Source: Methyloceanibacter sp. wino2 | Lineage (GTDB): Bacteria > Pseudomonadota > Alphaproteobacteria > Rhizobiales > Methyloligellaceae | DNA: 64,000 nucleotides | Reading direction: 5' to 3' | Assembly: GCF_003071365.1 (NCBI RefSeq) | Contig: NZ_CP028960.1 | Coordinates: forward strand, 2,276,501-2,340,500 | Shown: one piece after another, positions 1-8,867 of the stretch | How positions within the stretch are numbered: the stretch's first letter is position 1 | Layout of the letters: each line of letters begins with the position of its first letter | Program-made: the position numbers and the translations under genes | Notes under the pieces: model-generated | Told to the model about the DNA's origin: nothing | Seen by the model: only the letters and a program-made list of their open reading frames with translations | Databases searched by the model: none

Positions 1-2
1 AA

Positions 3-407
3 GGCGAGCGGCAGGCGGCCATCCTGGAGGCCGAGGGCACAAAGCAAGCACAGATTCTGGCGGCCGAGGGCCGGCGCGAAGCAGCCTACCGCGATGCCGA
101 GGCGCGTGAACGCGAAGCCGAGGCCGAAGCGCGGGCGACGGCGATGGTGAGCGAGGCGATCGCGTCGGGAAACGTCCAGGCGATCAATTACTTCGTCGCC
201 AACAACTATGTGGACGCGCTGAAGGCGTTGGCCGCGGCGCCAAATCAGAAGGTCATGCTTATGCCGCTCGAAGCCTCCTCCGTGATCGGTTCGGTAGCGG
301 GCGTCGCCGAGATTGCGCGGGAAGCTTTCGCCAGAGACTCGTCCGAAGCCACGCCGTCACCCAACAGCCCGCGGCCGCCGCGCGGCGGTTCGGTGCCCAG
401 GGTCTAG
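3..407 (+). CDS. SPFH/band-7 family membrane protease-associated protein, C-terminal part
   Basis: The reading frame is open from the left edge, so the start lies outside the window. The visible part begins with an Ala/Glu/Arg-rich heptad-like coiled coil (AAILEAEGTKQAQILAAEG), typical of the region after the SPFH (stomatin/prohibitin/flotillin) domain in the QmcA/YbbK group. It continues with a segment on Asn-Tyr-Phe-Val and Leu-Met-Pro-Leu-Glu-Ala-Ser, also usual there, and ends in a Pro/Arg-rich tail. An NfeD-type gene follows 26 bases downstream, the classic partner of this family. Such proteins form membrane microdomain scaffolds; the exact role is not shown by the sequence. Confidence 0.85.
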   Translation, partial: GERQAAILEAEGTKQAQILAAEGRREAAYRDAEAREREAEAEARATAMVSEAIASGNVQAINYFVANNYVDALKALAAAPNQKVMLMPLEASSVIGSVAGVAEIAREAFARDSSEATPSPNSPRPPRGGSVPRV

Positions 408-433
408 GGACAAGGCGCTAGGGACGCTCCACG

Positions 434-889
434 ATGATGGAAACAATTGTCACTCTCGGTCCTTGGATTTGGTTGATCCTGGCGGCTGCGCTGCTTGTGT
501 TCGAAATGCTCGCGCCAGGAATTTTCTTCATGTGGTTCGGGCTCGCCGCGCTCGTGACCGGGGTCATTGCCTTGCGCTACGAGGTGGCGTGGCAGTGGCA
601 GCTCATCTGGTTTTGCGGCCTGTCTCTCGTCACAGTGATTCTGGTCAACCGATACTTACGGAAGAACCCGACCGAGACGGATGCGCCCCTTCTCAATCAG
701 CGTGCGGCGCAACTCATCGGTGAGACCCACGAACTGGTGGACCCGATCGCAAACGGCCGCGGCAGCGTGCGCGTGGGCGACACGATCTGGCGCGTCGAGG
801 GACCTGCCTTGCCCAAGGGCGCGCAGGTCACGGTGGTCGGCGCGGACGGGTCCATATTGAAAGTGGAGCCGGCGAAAACCGGCGCCTAA
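434..889 (+). CDS. NfeD-family membrane protein
   Basis: A 151-residue protein with two or three hydrophobic segments in residues 5-75 and a C-terminal soluble beta-barrel (OB-fold) domain at about 90-150. The segment GRGSVRVGDTIWRVEG and the later VVGADGSILKVEP are typical of NfeD C-terminal domains. The gene follows an SPFH protein on the same strand, the conserved SPFH-NfeD (YbbK-YbbJ) operon. The start has AGGGA seven to eleven bases upstream. Its role, inferred from the family, is to support the SPFH oligomer at the inner membrane. Confidence 0.9.
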   Translation: MMETIVTLGPWIWLILAAALLVFEMLAPGIFFMWFGLAALVTGVIALRYEVAWQWQLIWFCGLSLVTVILVNRYLRKNPTETDAPLLNQRAAQLIGETHELVDPIANGRGSVRVGDTIWRVEGPALPKGAQVTVVGADGSILKVEPAKTGA

Positions 890-900
890 GCCGCAAGCGT

Positions 901-1134
901 CTAGGCCAGCGCCGAAATCTCTGAAATTTCGTCCGGGATCGGACCTGTGACGGTGTCTTTGTCCCAGAGCGCGGTAGCGATCCGGGTGCTGCCCGAACCG
1001 GTGACATGCACATCGCTGAAGCCAGCCTCGATCAGATGGCCCGCGACCATCTCGTTGGAGGCGAAGCTCTGGAGCAATCCAAGTGTAATCGTCGCGCGGT
1101 AGCGCTTGCCCTTCTCGACCGTAAACTCAGACAT
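901..1134 (-). CDS. Small protein of unknown function, tandem paralog A
   Basis: A 77-residue protein without signal peptide or membrane segment. It closely matches the next gene (1241-1471, minus strand): both share GKRYRA, FAS/WASN, GFSDV, VTGSG-TRI and a C-terminal Asp-Thr plus Pro-x-Pro, roughly half of positions by eye. I chose the internal ATG at 1134 because a GGGGGA stretch precedes it and because it aligns with the paralog start. The shared motifs across two copies show it is a real gene. I do not recognise the family. Alternating polar/hydrophobic stretches suggest a small alpha-beta fold. Confidence 0.75.
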   Translation of the reverse strand: MSEFTVEKGKRYRATITLGLLQSFASNEMVAGHLIEAGFSDVHVTGSGSTRIATALWDKDTVTGPIPDEISEISALA

Positions 1135-1240
1135 CAATCCCCCGAAGCTGCATGGCACGCATGGCCAGATTCCAGGTCATGTCCTAGTTCGTGGCGACGC
1201 GGGCATCAACTGCCTGGGGTGGGGCGAGGGCACGAAACGC

Positions 1241-1471
1241 TTAGATTTCGATTGGGTTCTGGATCCTGCTCGGCAACGGGACGGTCATTGTATCGTTCGA
1301 CCACGTCGCCTTGCCGATCCGTGTTCCGCCCGAGCCCGTGACCTCCACATCCGAGAAGCCGACCTTCTCGACTTCGGTCGCGACCCGGTCGTTGGAGGCC
1401 CATTTTTCGAAGAACTTGAGCTTGATCTCGGCCCTGTAGCGTTTGCCCTGTTCCAGCCTGAAGTTGGGCAT
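1241..1471 (-). CDS. Small protein of unknown function, tandem paralog B
   Basis: A 76-residue soluble protein, upstream (in transcription order) of paralog A with a 106-base gap. Conservation between the two covers the whole length (GKRYRAEI, WASND, GFSDVEVTGSG, TRI, Trp, DT, PLP), so the pair arose by tandem duplication. A GGGGGACC ribosome-binding site directly precedes the ATG. The gene starts about 40 bases after the glpD stop on the same strand, so it could be co-transcribed with glpD. No function can be assigned from the sequence. Confidence 0.75.
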   Translation of the reverse strand: MPNFRLEQGKRYRAEIKLKFFEKWASNDRVATEVEKVGFSDVEVTGSGGTRIGKATWSNDTMTVPLPSRIQNPIEI

Positions 1472-1509
1472 GGTCCCCCCGGCGCTAGAGTGTGGTGCGA
1501 CACCTCACT

Positions 1510-3009
1510 TTAGTTGTACAAGAACCATTCTTCAACCTTATCGTGTGATGGCTGGTCCAGAGACAGCTCCAGCTTGGTGCGGCGCCAGAGGAAGTCTTCG
1601 GCCGTGCTTGCGTCCTCAACTGTCGCAACATGCTCCAACTCCACCCGCGGGACGCCCGGAGCGATTTCTTCGGCAACGGCCGGGTCCTTTTCAAGCGCCG
1701 CGTACAGATCGTCGATCTTATCGCCATAGGTGAAGGCCCAGCGCTGACGCGTTTGCGGTGCAATCGCCGCCGGACCTTCTTCCGCGCGGGTACGCAGCGC
1801 GTCTCGATCCAGCGTCCCGCCATATTGAGGCACGCCCTTGGTCCAGGGCGGCCCCATGTCCAACCCCATCGATTGAAGCTTGGCCAGCACCCGCTCGGCC
1901 GTGGCGCGGTGGGTGGTGAGCTTGCCGCCCACCAGCGACAGAAACCCTCCGTTCCCTTGGGGCGCCGTCTCCAGCGTTACCTCCCGGGTTATGCGGCTGG
2001 GATCTTCGTCCGGGCGCCCGTGCAGCGTTCGCAAGCCTGCCCAATCGAAAACGATATCGCTTTCGGTTGCCGGCCCACCGGTCCGGGCGAAATAGCGGTT
2101 GTACGCGTCAAGCAGGTATTTCTTCTCGTCGGGGGAGCAGGCGGCATGGCCGGGCGCGCCGCCCTGGGGAATGTCGGTGGTGCCGATCATGAGGAACTTC
2201 CCCGCGAGCCAGGGAATGGAGAAGATGATGCGTTCGCCCTCGTCCTGGAGTGTGTAGGCGCACGTCTCCGGCGGGTCCGGCATGGGCAGCACGACATGGC
2301 TGCCCCGCACGAAACGGACGTCCTGAGGTGAGGGGCCGTCGGTGATCATGGCATCCACCTCGCCGACGAAGGGCCCCGCCGTGTTGACGATGAAGCGGGC
2401 GTCGATCTCTTTGGTCTGCCCACCCTCGCTGATCGTGACCCCGTAGCCGCTCTCGCGGGGCGCGATCGCCGTCACCGCGCGGCGATTGGCGACGTCGGCG
2501 CCGCGCGCCCGCGCGTCGAGGGCCGCGCTCAGGGTCAGCCTCGCGTCATCCGCATGGGCATCGTGATAATGCAGCACGGCCTTGAGATGGTCCTGGCGCA
2601 AATGCGGCAGGGCCTCGACGTCGCTTTGCGATAGACGGCCACTTCCCGGCATTTCGCCGCCGAGCGAGAGCAGGTCGTAGAGCGCCAGGCCCGTATGGAC
2701 GAACCAGGCGCTGCGCTTCTGCCAGTCGAAAATGGGCAGGAGGAACTTCAGGGGCGAGACCAAATGCGGCGCGGTCTTCAATAGGCCGGCGCGTTCGCTT
2801 AAGGACTCGCGCACGAGTCCGAACTCCATGTGCTCCAGGTAGCGCAAGCCGCCATGCGCCAGCTTCGAGGAGGCCGAGGACGTGAAACTGGCATAATCCT
2901 CGCGTTCCGCCAGCATGACCTTGAGGCCGCGGCCTGCTGCGTCGCGCGCGATCGCAGCGCCATGAATTCCGCCACCAACAATCACAATATCGACGGAACT
3001 TGAGGGCAT
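1510..3009 (-). CDS. glpD: Aerobic glycerol-3-phosphate dehydrogenase
   Basis: A 499-residue FAD-dependent enzyme that oxidises sn-glycerol 3-phosphate to dihydroxyacetone phosphate and passes electrons to quinone at the inner membrane. The N-terminus carries the dinucleotide-binding motif GGGIHGAAIARDAAGRG, followed by the GlpD signatures SSASSKLAHGGLRYLE and, later, GGKLTTHRATAERV. The C-terminal DAO_C domain is present (EDFLWRRTKLEL). Length is usual for GlpD. No glpK, glpF or glpR lies next to it; two small unknown genes follow on the same strand. Confidence 0.95.
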   Translation of the reverse strand: MPSSSVDIVIVGGGIHGAAIARDAAGRGLKVMLAEREDYASFTSSASSKLAHGGLRYLEHMEFGLVRESLSERAGLLKTAPHLVSPLKFLLPIFDWQKRSAWFVHTGLALYDLLSLGGEMPGSGRLSQSDVEALPHLRQDHLKAVLHYHDAHADDARLTLSAALDARARGADVANRRAVTAIAPRESGYGVTISEGGQTKEIDARFIVNTAGPFVGEVDAMITDGPSPQDVRFVRGSHVVLPMPDPPETCAYTLQDEGERIIFSIPWLAGKFLMIGTTDIPQGGAPGHAACSPDEKKYLLDAYNRYFARTGGPATESDIVFDWAGLRTLHGRPDEDPSRITREVTLETAPQGNGGFLSLVGGKLTTHRATAERVLAKLQSMGLDMGPPWTKGVPQYGGTLDRDALRTRAEEGPAAIAPQTRQRWAFTYGDKIDDLYAALEKDPAVAEEIAPGVPRVELEHVATVEDASTAEDFLWRRTKLELSLDQPSHDKVEEWFLYN

Positions 3010-3155
3010 TATCCCTGAGCCTTGATTTGGGTCAGCGCGCCGGCCGAAAATCGGTTATGGTCGCCCGGAACAGTCTAGGGGGGCGACTGTTGTTTCCCCG
3101 TATCACTAGACCAGTATCAAGTAGAAGAGAGAATCGCTCGCATTAGAAGGACATC

Positions 3156-4805
3156 ATGGCCGATATCGTCATCGTCAATCCGCGCTTCGACATCTCTTTC
3201 TGGGGGTTCGAGCACTGTATGCCGCTCTTTGGCAAGAAGGCCAATTTGCCGGTCGCCTGCCTGGCACTGCTGGCCGCTCTTGTGCCCGACCACCATGACG
3301 TGACGCTGGTGGACGAGAATGTCGAGGACATCGACTTCGACCGTCTGGCGCGTGCCGACCTCGTCTGTTTGACCGGCATGAGCATCCAAGGGACCCGGCT
3401 CCTCGAGATTCTCGAAGAAGTTCGCGCTCGCGGCGTGATGACGGTCGTCGGCGGCCCCATGGCCACGGTCGAGCCCGAAGCCCTGGAAGGACTGACGGAT
3501 GTGATCTTTTTGGGCGAAGCGGACGAGACTTGGCCGGCGTTCCTTGAGGCGTGGGAAAAAGGCGAGCACAAGTCCCGCTACGAACAGCCCGAAAAAACCA
3601 AACTCGAAACGCTGCCCTTGCCGCGCGCCGATCTACTCAAAGCGGAGCGCTATATGTTCGGCAGCATGCAGATCTCGCGGGGCTGTCCGTTTACGTGTGA
3701 ATTCTGCGACATCATCGTGACCTTCGGCCGCCGCCCGCGTCTTAAGACGAGCGAGCAAGTCATCGCCGAGCTTGAATCGTTTCTTGAGGTCGGCTTGAAG
3801 ATCGTCTTCGTGGTGGATGACAACCTCATCGGCAACAAGAAGGCCATCAAGCCCATTCTGCGCGACATCATCGAGTGGCAGCAGGCGCGCGCCTATCCGT
3901 TGACGCTCTTCACGGAGGCCTCGCTCGATCTCGCCGAGGACGACGAGCTCATGGAGCTCATGGGCCTTGCGGGCTTCCAGAACGTCTTTATCGGTATCGA
4001 GACGCCGAACGAGGAGTCGCTCAAGGAGACGAAGAAGCTGCAAAACGTGCGGCCCAACGCGGGTTCGTTGATCGACCGCGTACATCGCATCCAGGACAAT
4101 GGCATCGATGTGTGGTGCGGCATGATCGTCGGCTTCGATCACGACGACACGACCATTTTTCCCGCCGTGCCGGAGTTTCTGTCCCGTGCCCGAATTTCGA
4201 CCGCTCTCGTGGGGATGCTGCACGCAATCCCGACCACGCCGCTCTTCAAGCGTCTTAAGGAGGAAGGACGCCTGAACAACGACGAGGACGCCGACCTATA
4301 CGGCACGAATGTCGTGCCGCTGGGCATGTCGTCGACGGAACTGCGGGACGGCTTCATCGAGGTGATGCAGGAGACCTATTCAGCGGACGCCTATTTCAGC
4401 CGCCTCGATTCACAGTTCTTCGATCAAGACTTCAAGTTCACGGTGCACCAACTCCCGTACTGGGACGACTGGCGCTGGGCGTGGGCCAAGCGCGCCTCCT
4501 ACAATTATGTGCGCTTTGGTGTGATCGCTTCGCGTCTCCTGAGCGCCGTGAAGGATCCGGATCTTCGTGCCCGCTACCGTCAGCAATTAACGCAGGTGGT
4601 GAAGAAGCGCTGGCGCGAGCCCCATATCCTGTTCATCTACGCCTTGAAGGTGGCGACGCACTATCACTATGCGGAGCTCGTTCGCTCCATCGCCGATGTC
4701 GATCCCGAGACAGGTGCGATGTCGAATGCCGGCCGCTCGTTCTCGCGTGTGCGTAAGGACGAAGCGGTGGCGGACAAAAAGGACAAGGAAGCGATCGCTG
4801 CTTAG
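3156..4805 (+). CDS. B12-binding domain radical SAM protein (DUF4070 type, HpnP-related)
   Basis: A 549-residue protein: a cobalamin-binding Rossmann-like domain at about 1-150 (VTLVDENV, VGGPMATVEPE), a radical SAM core with the cluster motif CxxxCxxC at Cys177, Cys181 and Cys184, and a C-terminal DUF4070-like region. This arrangement is shared with the hopanoid C-2 methylase HpnP, but the N-terminus (NPRFDISFWGFEH, KKANLPVACL) differs from HpnP, so it is probably a paralog acting on an unknown substrate, possibly by methylation. It stands alone between two minus-strand genes. The tail after residue 520 is Lys/Asp/Ala-rich and likely disordered. Confidence 0.85.
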   Translation: MADIVIVNPRFDISFWGFEHCMPLFGKKANLPVACLALLAALVPDHHDVTLVDENVEDIDFDRLARADLVCLTGMSIQGTRLLEILEEVRARGVMTVVGGPMATVEPEALEGLTDVIFLGEADETWPAFLEAWEKGEHKSRYEQPEKTKLETLPLPRADLLKAERYMFGSMQISRGCPFTCEFCDIIVTFGRRPRLKTSEQVIAELESFLEVGLKIVFVVDDNLIGNKKAIKPILRDIIEWQQARAYPLTLFTEASLDLAEDDELMELMGLAGFQNVFIGIETPNEESLKETKKLQNVRPNAGSLIDRVHRIQDNGIDVWCGMIVGFDHDDTTIFPAVPEFLSRARISTALVGMLHAIPTTPLFKRLKEEGRLNNDEDADLYGTNVVPLGMSSTELRDGFIEVMQETYSADAYFSRLDSQFFDQDFKFTVHQLPYWDDWRWAWAKRASYNYVRFGVIASRLLSAVKDPDLRARYRQQLTQVVKKRWREPHILFIYALKVATHYHYAELVRSIADVDPETGAMSNAGRSFSRVRKDEAVADKKDKEAIAA

Positions 4806-4849
4806 GCGGTTCTTGTCCTGCCCTTCGCTTTTGTGAGGCGACGCTCGTC

Positions 4850-5908
4850 CTAGGCCACGCCCGCGCGCAGAAGATCATGGATGTGGACGATGCCGACGGG
4901 CCGTCCGTCCTCCACGACGAACAGCGCCGTGATGGCCGAGGCATTGATGATCTCCAGCGCCGCGCTCGCCATGATGTCGCGCGTCACGGTCTTCGGCGCA
5001 GGCGTCATGATTTCTACCGCACGCCGATCCAGCAGGCCGTTGCCCATATGCCGGCGCAGATCGCCGTCGGTGATGATGCCCTGCAGTTCGCCGTTTTGAT
5101 TGACGACGCCAAGGCAGCCAAGCGCCTTTTCGGTCATGACAACGATGGCTTCGGACATCACCGTGTCGGCGTCGGTCAGCGGAAGATCGGTCTCCCCGTG
5201 CATCAGATCGGCCACGAACTTCAGCCGGGCCCCGAGCTGGCCGCCGGGATGCAGTACGCCGAAGTCGAGCGCCGTGAAGCCCTTGCTTTCCAGCAGCGCG
5301 ATGGCGATGCAGTCGCCCAGAGCGAGCTGCATCATGGTGGACGTGGTCGGGGCGAGCCCGTGCGGACAGGCCTCCTTCGTGCGAGGGAGAGCCAGAACCA
5401 CTTCCGCAGCTTTTGCGAGCGTGGATTCGGCGTTGGACGTAATCGCCACCAGCGGTACGGCGAAACGGCGCGAATAGGAGAGGATATTCTCGAGTTCGAC
5501 CGTCTCTCCCGACCAGGAAAATGCCAAAATCGCATCATCCGGGGTGATCATGCCGAGGTCGCCATGGCTCGCCTCGCTCGGGTGCACGAAATAGGCGGGT
5601 GTCCCCGTAGAGGCCAGGGTGGCGGAGACCTTCAGGCCCACATGGCCGCTCTTGCCCATGCCGGTCACGATGACGCGGCCGCGGCAGCCCCGCAAAATGC
5701 CGAGCGCGGCGGCAAAGTTCGCCGAAAGTTCGCCGGAGAGCGCTTCCTGAAGGGCGCTCAGACCTTGGGCTTCGAGCTGCAGCGTTCGCGTGGCCGAGGC
5801 GACGGCCTCGCTGTGGTCTTCGGCTGTAACTAGATCCTGTTTCAAACCAACGGACATCGGCTCGTATTCCCCCTCTGCGGCGCGCAATTCTAGCATGGAA
5901 TAAGGCAT
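4850..5908 (-). CDS. kdsD: D-arabinose 5-phosphate isomerase, KpsF/GutQ family
   Basis: A 352-residue protein with an N-terminal SIS sugar-isomerase domain (VTGMGKSGHVGLK, ASTGTPAYFVHPSEASHGDLG, SGETVE) and two C-terminal CBS domains (about residues 220-350). It converts ribulose 5-phosphate to arabinose 5-phosphate, the first committed step to Kdo of lipopolysaccharide. Length and domain order match KdsD. An alternative start at 5857 (MSVGLKQDL) would remove 17 poorly conserved residues and may be the true one. No kdsC, lptA or lptB lies beside it, unlike in enterobacteria. Confidence 0.9.
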   Translation of the reverse strand: MPYSMLELRAAEGEYEPMSVGLKQDLVTAEDHSEAVASATRTLQLEAQGLSALQEALSGELSANFAAALGILRGCRGRVIVTGMGKSGHVGLKVSATLASTGTPAYFVHPSEASHGDLGMITPDDAILAFSWSGETVELENILSYSRRFAVPLVAITSNAESTLAKAAEVVLALPRTKEACPHGLAPTTSTMMQLALGDCIAIALLESKGFTALDFGVLHPGGQLGARLKFVADLMHGETDLPLTDADTVMSEAIVVMTEKALGCLGVVNQNGELQGIITDGDLRRHMGNGLLDRRAVEIMTPAPKTVTRDIMASAALEIINASAITALFVVEDGRPVGIVHIHDLLRAGVA

Positions 5909-6050
5909 TGAAACGTCAAGCCAAGCCTCTTTCCCAAACCCAGTGCCCAGGACCGTTTTGGGACGCCGATAAACGCCTCGTTAACCCTGTTTCCCCTAGG
6001 CTCGATAGGTCAACGGGTCCAGGTGCGGAACTCTCGCTGCCGAGAGCTCT

Positions 6051-7799
6051 TTGCACAAGCCCAAGTCCGATCGAGGTGCGTCCTTGCCGCGTCGCCAAAC
6101 GTCCAGCGCAGCGGGCGTGCTCGCTGCCACTATGCTTGCCGCCTCTCTTGCGCCGGCTGTGGCGCAGGACACGCCAGGCTTGCGCGGCAGCATCGGCACG
6201 CCTTCGTCGGGCATTTCCACCGGTACAGGGACGGCCGCGCCGACGGCTCGCTCGCTCGGGCTTCCGCTGAGGGGCGGCCTCGTCGAGGATTCGGCCGGGG
6301 ACGGTTTGGGCGACGACGGCTCAACGACCGGTCTCGGCACAGATGCTGAGGACACCGACCCTCTCGGCGGACTCGGTGACGACGCCACTTCGGGCGGGAC
6401 GGCGCAAGCCCCCGATGTCACCGTCAGCCGTCAGCTCAGACCCTCGACGGTGGATCCCGGCCTTCGGGGTACGGTCGTGGCGGACGAGGCGGTTCCGGGC
6501 TTCGGCATCGACGAGGGCAGGGCGGAAGCGCCGGGCGAAGTCGATCCCTTCGGCGATCCCGTGGAAACGCCGCTGCGGGATGACATCGTGGATATCGACC
6601 CGGCCGACGATCCGCTTGGACTGCGCGTGCGCCAGCTCGATCCCTACGAACCGCTCGGCACCCGCCTCGGCAGCTTTTTGCTCTTCGCCGAGGCTGATGT
6701 CGGCATGATCTTCACGGACAACGTGCTGGGCACGCCGAACGGAAACTCGGCCTACGCCTTCGAGTTCGCACCGGAAGTCCGCCTTGAATCGGATTGGGAG
6801 CGGCACGCCTTCGAGGCCGAGTTTACTGCCGACCGAAGCTGGTTCAACCGGTTCTCCGTGGAGGACGACAAGATCTACGCGGCGCTGCTGCGCGGCCGGC
6901 TCGACGTCGGCGCGCGGACCAATGTGCAGCTCGAACTGGGCAAGGCCCAAACTCAGGACGGCCGCAACGCGGTCGACATCACCAACATCGCCGGGTTCCA
7001 GACGAATGTGCAGGAGGAGCAGATCTCACTGTCGGCCGAGCACAATTTCAATCGGCTGACGGTCGAGGTCGAGGGCAGCATCTCGACGTTCGACTACCAA
7101 GACCTGACCGGCGTGCAGCAGGCGCTGGCGGAGACCGTCACGGGACAGTTCATCCCGCTCGTCGATGTCCGGGACTATCGCGAGAACGAACTCACCCTGC
7201 GCGGTACCTACGAGTTCAACCCGGGTCTGTCCCTCTATCTGGAAGGGGAGATCAGCGAGGACGTGTACAAGCAGCCGGTCACGGTCTCGGGCCTCACGCG
7301 GGATTCGAACGGGTTCGCGACGCTCGCCGGCATGACGTTCTCAGTCAGCAACGCCTTCTATGGCGACATTAGTCTCGGCTGGGGCGAGCAAAGCTCGATC
7401 GCCGACGATACCGCACCGGTCGAAGGGTTCTTGTTGAACGCGGACGTCGTTTGGATGCCGACCCCAATGACGCTTGTCGAGTTCCTCGCCAACTCGCAGA
7501 TCGCGACCGCCAATACGGTTGATTCGCTCGGCGCCGTCTCGCGGAGCTACCGCCTGTCGCTGCAGCACGCGTTTTGGCGCTATCTCGTGGTGGGCGGCTA
7601 TCTGAGCTACGAAACGGCGGACTATGCGGACAATCCGCTCGTCGACGAGCGGCTGCGCGAGGGCCTCACCATGGAGTACTTCTTCAACCCGAACATGTCC
7701 GTGTACACCCAATATGAGCATACGGACTTCATGTCGACGGATCGTTTCAACGAATATGCCGAAAACGAGATCCGCGTCGGCCTCCGTATCCGCAACTAG
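6051..7799 (+). CDS. Outer-membrane beta-barrel protein (BBP2-like porin)
   Basis: A 582-residue secreted protein. The N-terminus contains a signal peptide ending near AVAQDTPG. Residues about 50-200 are a low-complexity Gly/Asp/Thr-rich linker. From about residue 205 to the end come repeated amphipathic strands rich in Tyr, Glu and aromatic residues, ending in VGLRIRN, which resembles an outer-membrane barrel C-terminus. This matches putative beta-barrel porin 2 proteins often found near polysaccharide genes; galU follows on the other strand. The start codon is TTG and the true start is uncertain. Substrate unknown. Confidence 0.75.
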   Translation: MHKPKSDRGASLPRRQTSSAAGVLAATMLAASLAPAVAQDTPGLRGSIGTPSSGISTGTGTAAPTARSLGLPLRGGLVEDSAGDGLGDDGSTTGLGTDAEDTDPLGGLGDDATSGGTAQAPDVTVSRQLRPSTVDPGLRGTVVADEAVPGFGIDEGRAEAPGEVDPFGDPVETPLRDDIVDIDPADDPLGLRVRQLDPYEPLGTRLGSFLLFAEADVGMIFTDNVLGTPNGNSAYAFEFAPEVRLESDWERHAFEAEFTADRSWFNRFSVEDDKIYAALLRGRLDVGARTNVQLELGKAQTQDGRNAVDITNIAGFQTNVQEEQISLSAEHNFNRLTVEVEGSISTFDYQDLTGVQQALAETVTGQFIPLVDVRDYRENELTLRGTYEFNPGLSLYLEGEISEDVYKQPVTVSGLTRDSNGFATLAGMTFSVSNAFYGDISLGWGEQSSIADDTAPVEGFLLNADVVWMPTPMTLVEFLANSQIATANTVDSLGAVSRSYRLSLQHAFWRYLVVGGYLSYETADYADNPLVDERLREGLTMEYFFNPNMSVYTQYEHTDFMSTDRFNEYAENEIRVGLRIRN

Positions 7800-7836
7800 G
7801 CGGTCGCGGACGCGCCCCGTCGATCTGCGTTGGCGA

Positions 7837-8712
7837 TCAGAGCAGCTTCTTGATCTCGACAACGACATCGTCACGCAAGTCGGGCCGTTCGAGCGCGTAG
7901 GCGACATTGGCCGCGAGGAAGCCGGACTTCGATCCGCAATCGAAGGCGCGGCCTTCATATTCGACCGCATAGAAGGGCTGCGTGGTCAGGAGCTTCAGCA
8001 TGGAATCCGTAAGCTGGATCTCGCCGCCCGAGCCGGCCCCCTGTTCGGACAAGAGATCGAAGATTTCGGGCTGCAGGATGTAGCGGCCGAGGATGGTTAG
8101 ATTGGAGGGCGCGGTGCCGGGCGCGGGCTTCTCGACCATGCCAGTGACGGGAAAGACATTTCCTTCCGCATCGCCTGTCGCGACCACGCCGTAGTTCTTC
8201 GTTTGGTCATCGGGGACAGGTTCGACCGCGAGAATATTGCCGCCATGCTTGTTGTAGACGTCGAGCATCTGCGCAAGGCATCCCTTGCCCGGCGCCTGCA
8301 CCAGAACGTCCGGCAGGATCACGGCGAAGGGCTCGTGGCCGACGATCTCACGGGCGCACCAGACCGCGTGGCCCAGTCCCAAGGGCGCCTGCTGGCGGAC
8401 GAAGCTCGCCTCGCCGGCGTCGGGCAGGCAATCGGCGAGGATCTCGAGCGCTTCGGTCTTGCCGCGCGCGGCTAGCGTCTCCTCGAGTTCCGGCTGTCGG
8501 TCGAAATGGTCTTCGATGGCGCCCTTGTTGCGTCCGGTGACGAAGATCAAATGCTCGATGCCGGCTTCGCGCGCCTCGTCTACAACGTGTTGGATCAACG
8601 GCCGATCCACCACGGTGAGCATTTCTTTGGGCATTGCTTTGGTAGCGGGTAGAAATCGTGTGCCGAGTCCTGCGACGGGAAATACGGCTTTGCGAATGCG
8701 GGCAGGCATCAA
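7837..8712 (-). CDS. galU: UTP-glucose-1-phosphate uridylyltransferase
   Basis: A 291-residue nucleotidyltransferase making UDP-glucose from UTP and glucose 1-phosphate. The nucleotide-binding signature GLGTRFLPATKAMPKEML lies near residue 16, followed by VDRPLIQHVVDEA, the mid-protein LGLGHAVWCA and the C-terminal FDCGSKSGFLAANVAYAL. Length is standard. It is transcribed divergently from galE (8868), leaving a 155-base promoter region between them; together they supply UDP-glucose and UDP-galactose for envelope polysaccharides. Confidence 0.95.
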   Translation of the reverse strand: MMPARIRKAVFPVAGLGTRFLPATKAMPKEMLTVVDRPLIQHVVDEAREAGIEHLIFVTGRNKGAIEDHFDRQPELEETLAARGKTEALEILADCLPDAGEASFVRQQAPLGLGHAVWCAREIVGHEPFAVILPDVLVQAPGKGCLAQMLDVYNKHGGNILAVEPVPDDQTKNYGVVATGDAEGNVFPVTGMVEKPAPGTAPSNLTILGRYILQPEIFDLLSEQGAGSGGEIQLTDSMLKLLTTQPFYAVEYEGRAFDCGSKSGFLAANVAYALERPDLRDDVVVEIKKLL

Positions 8713-8867
8713 ATCCTCTCTCAGAGCTGCGGGCTGGGCCCGGAGGCGAAACGGGCACAGGGATAACGAGCCAGACAGACCAAACGATGGCGTTTAGCAG
8801 TCTCTAAACCACCTCTGCGATAGCACAAATACAGCGCTTGACGTGCGGATTTTCGGGAAACGATCCA

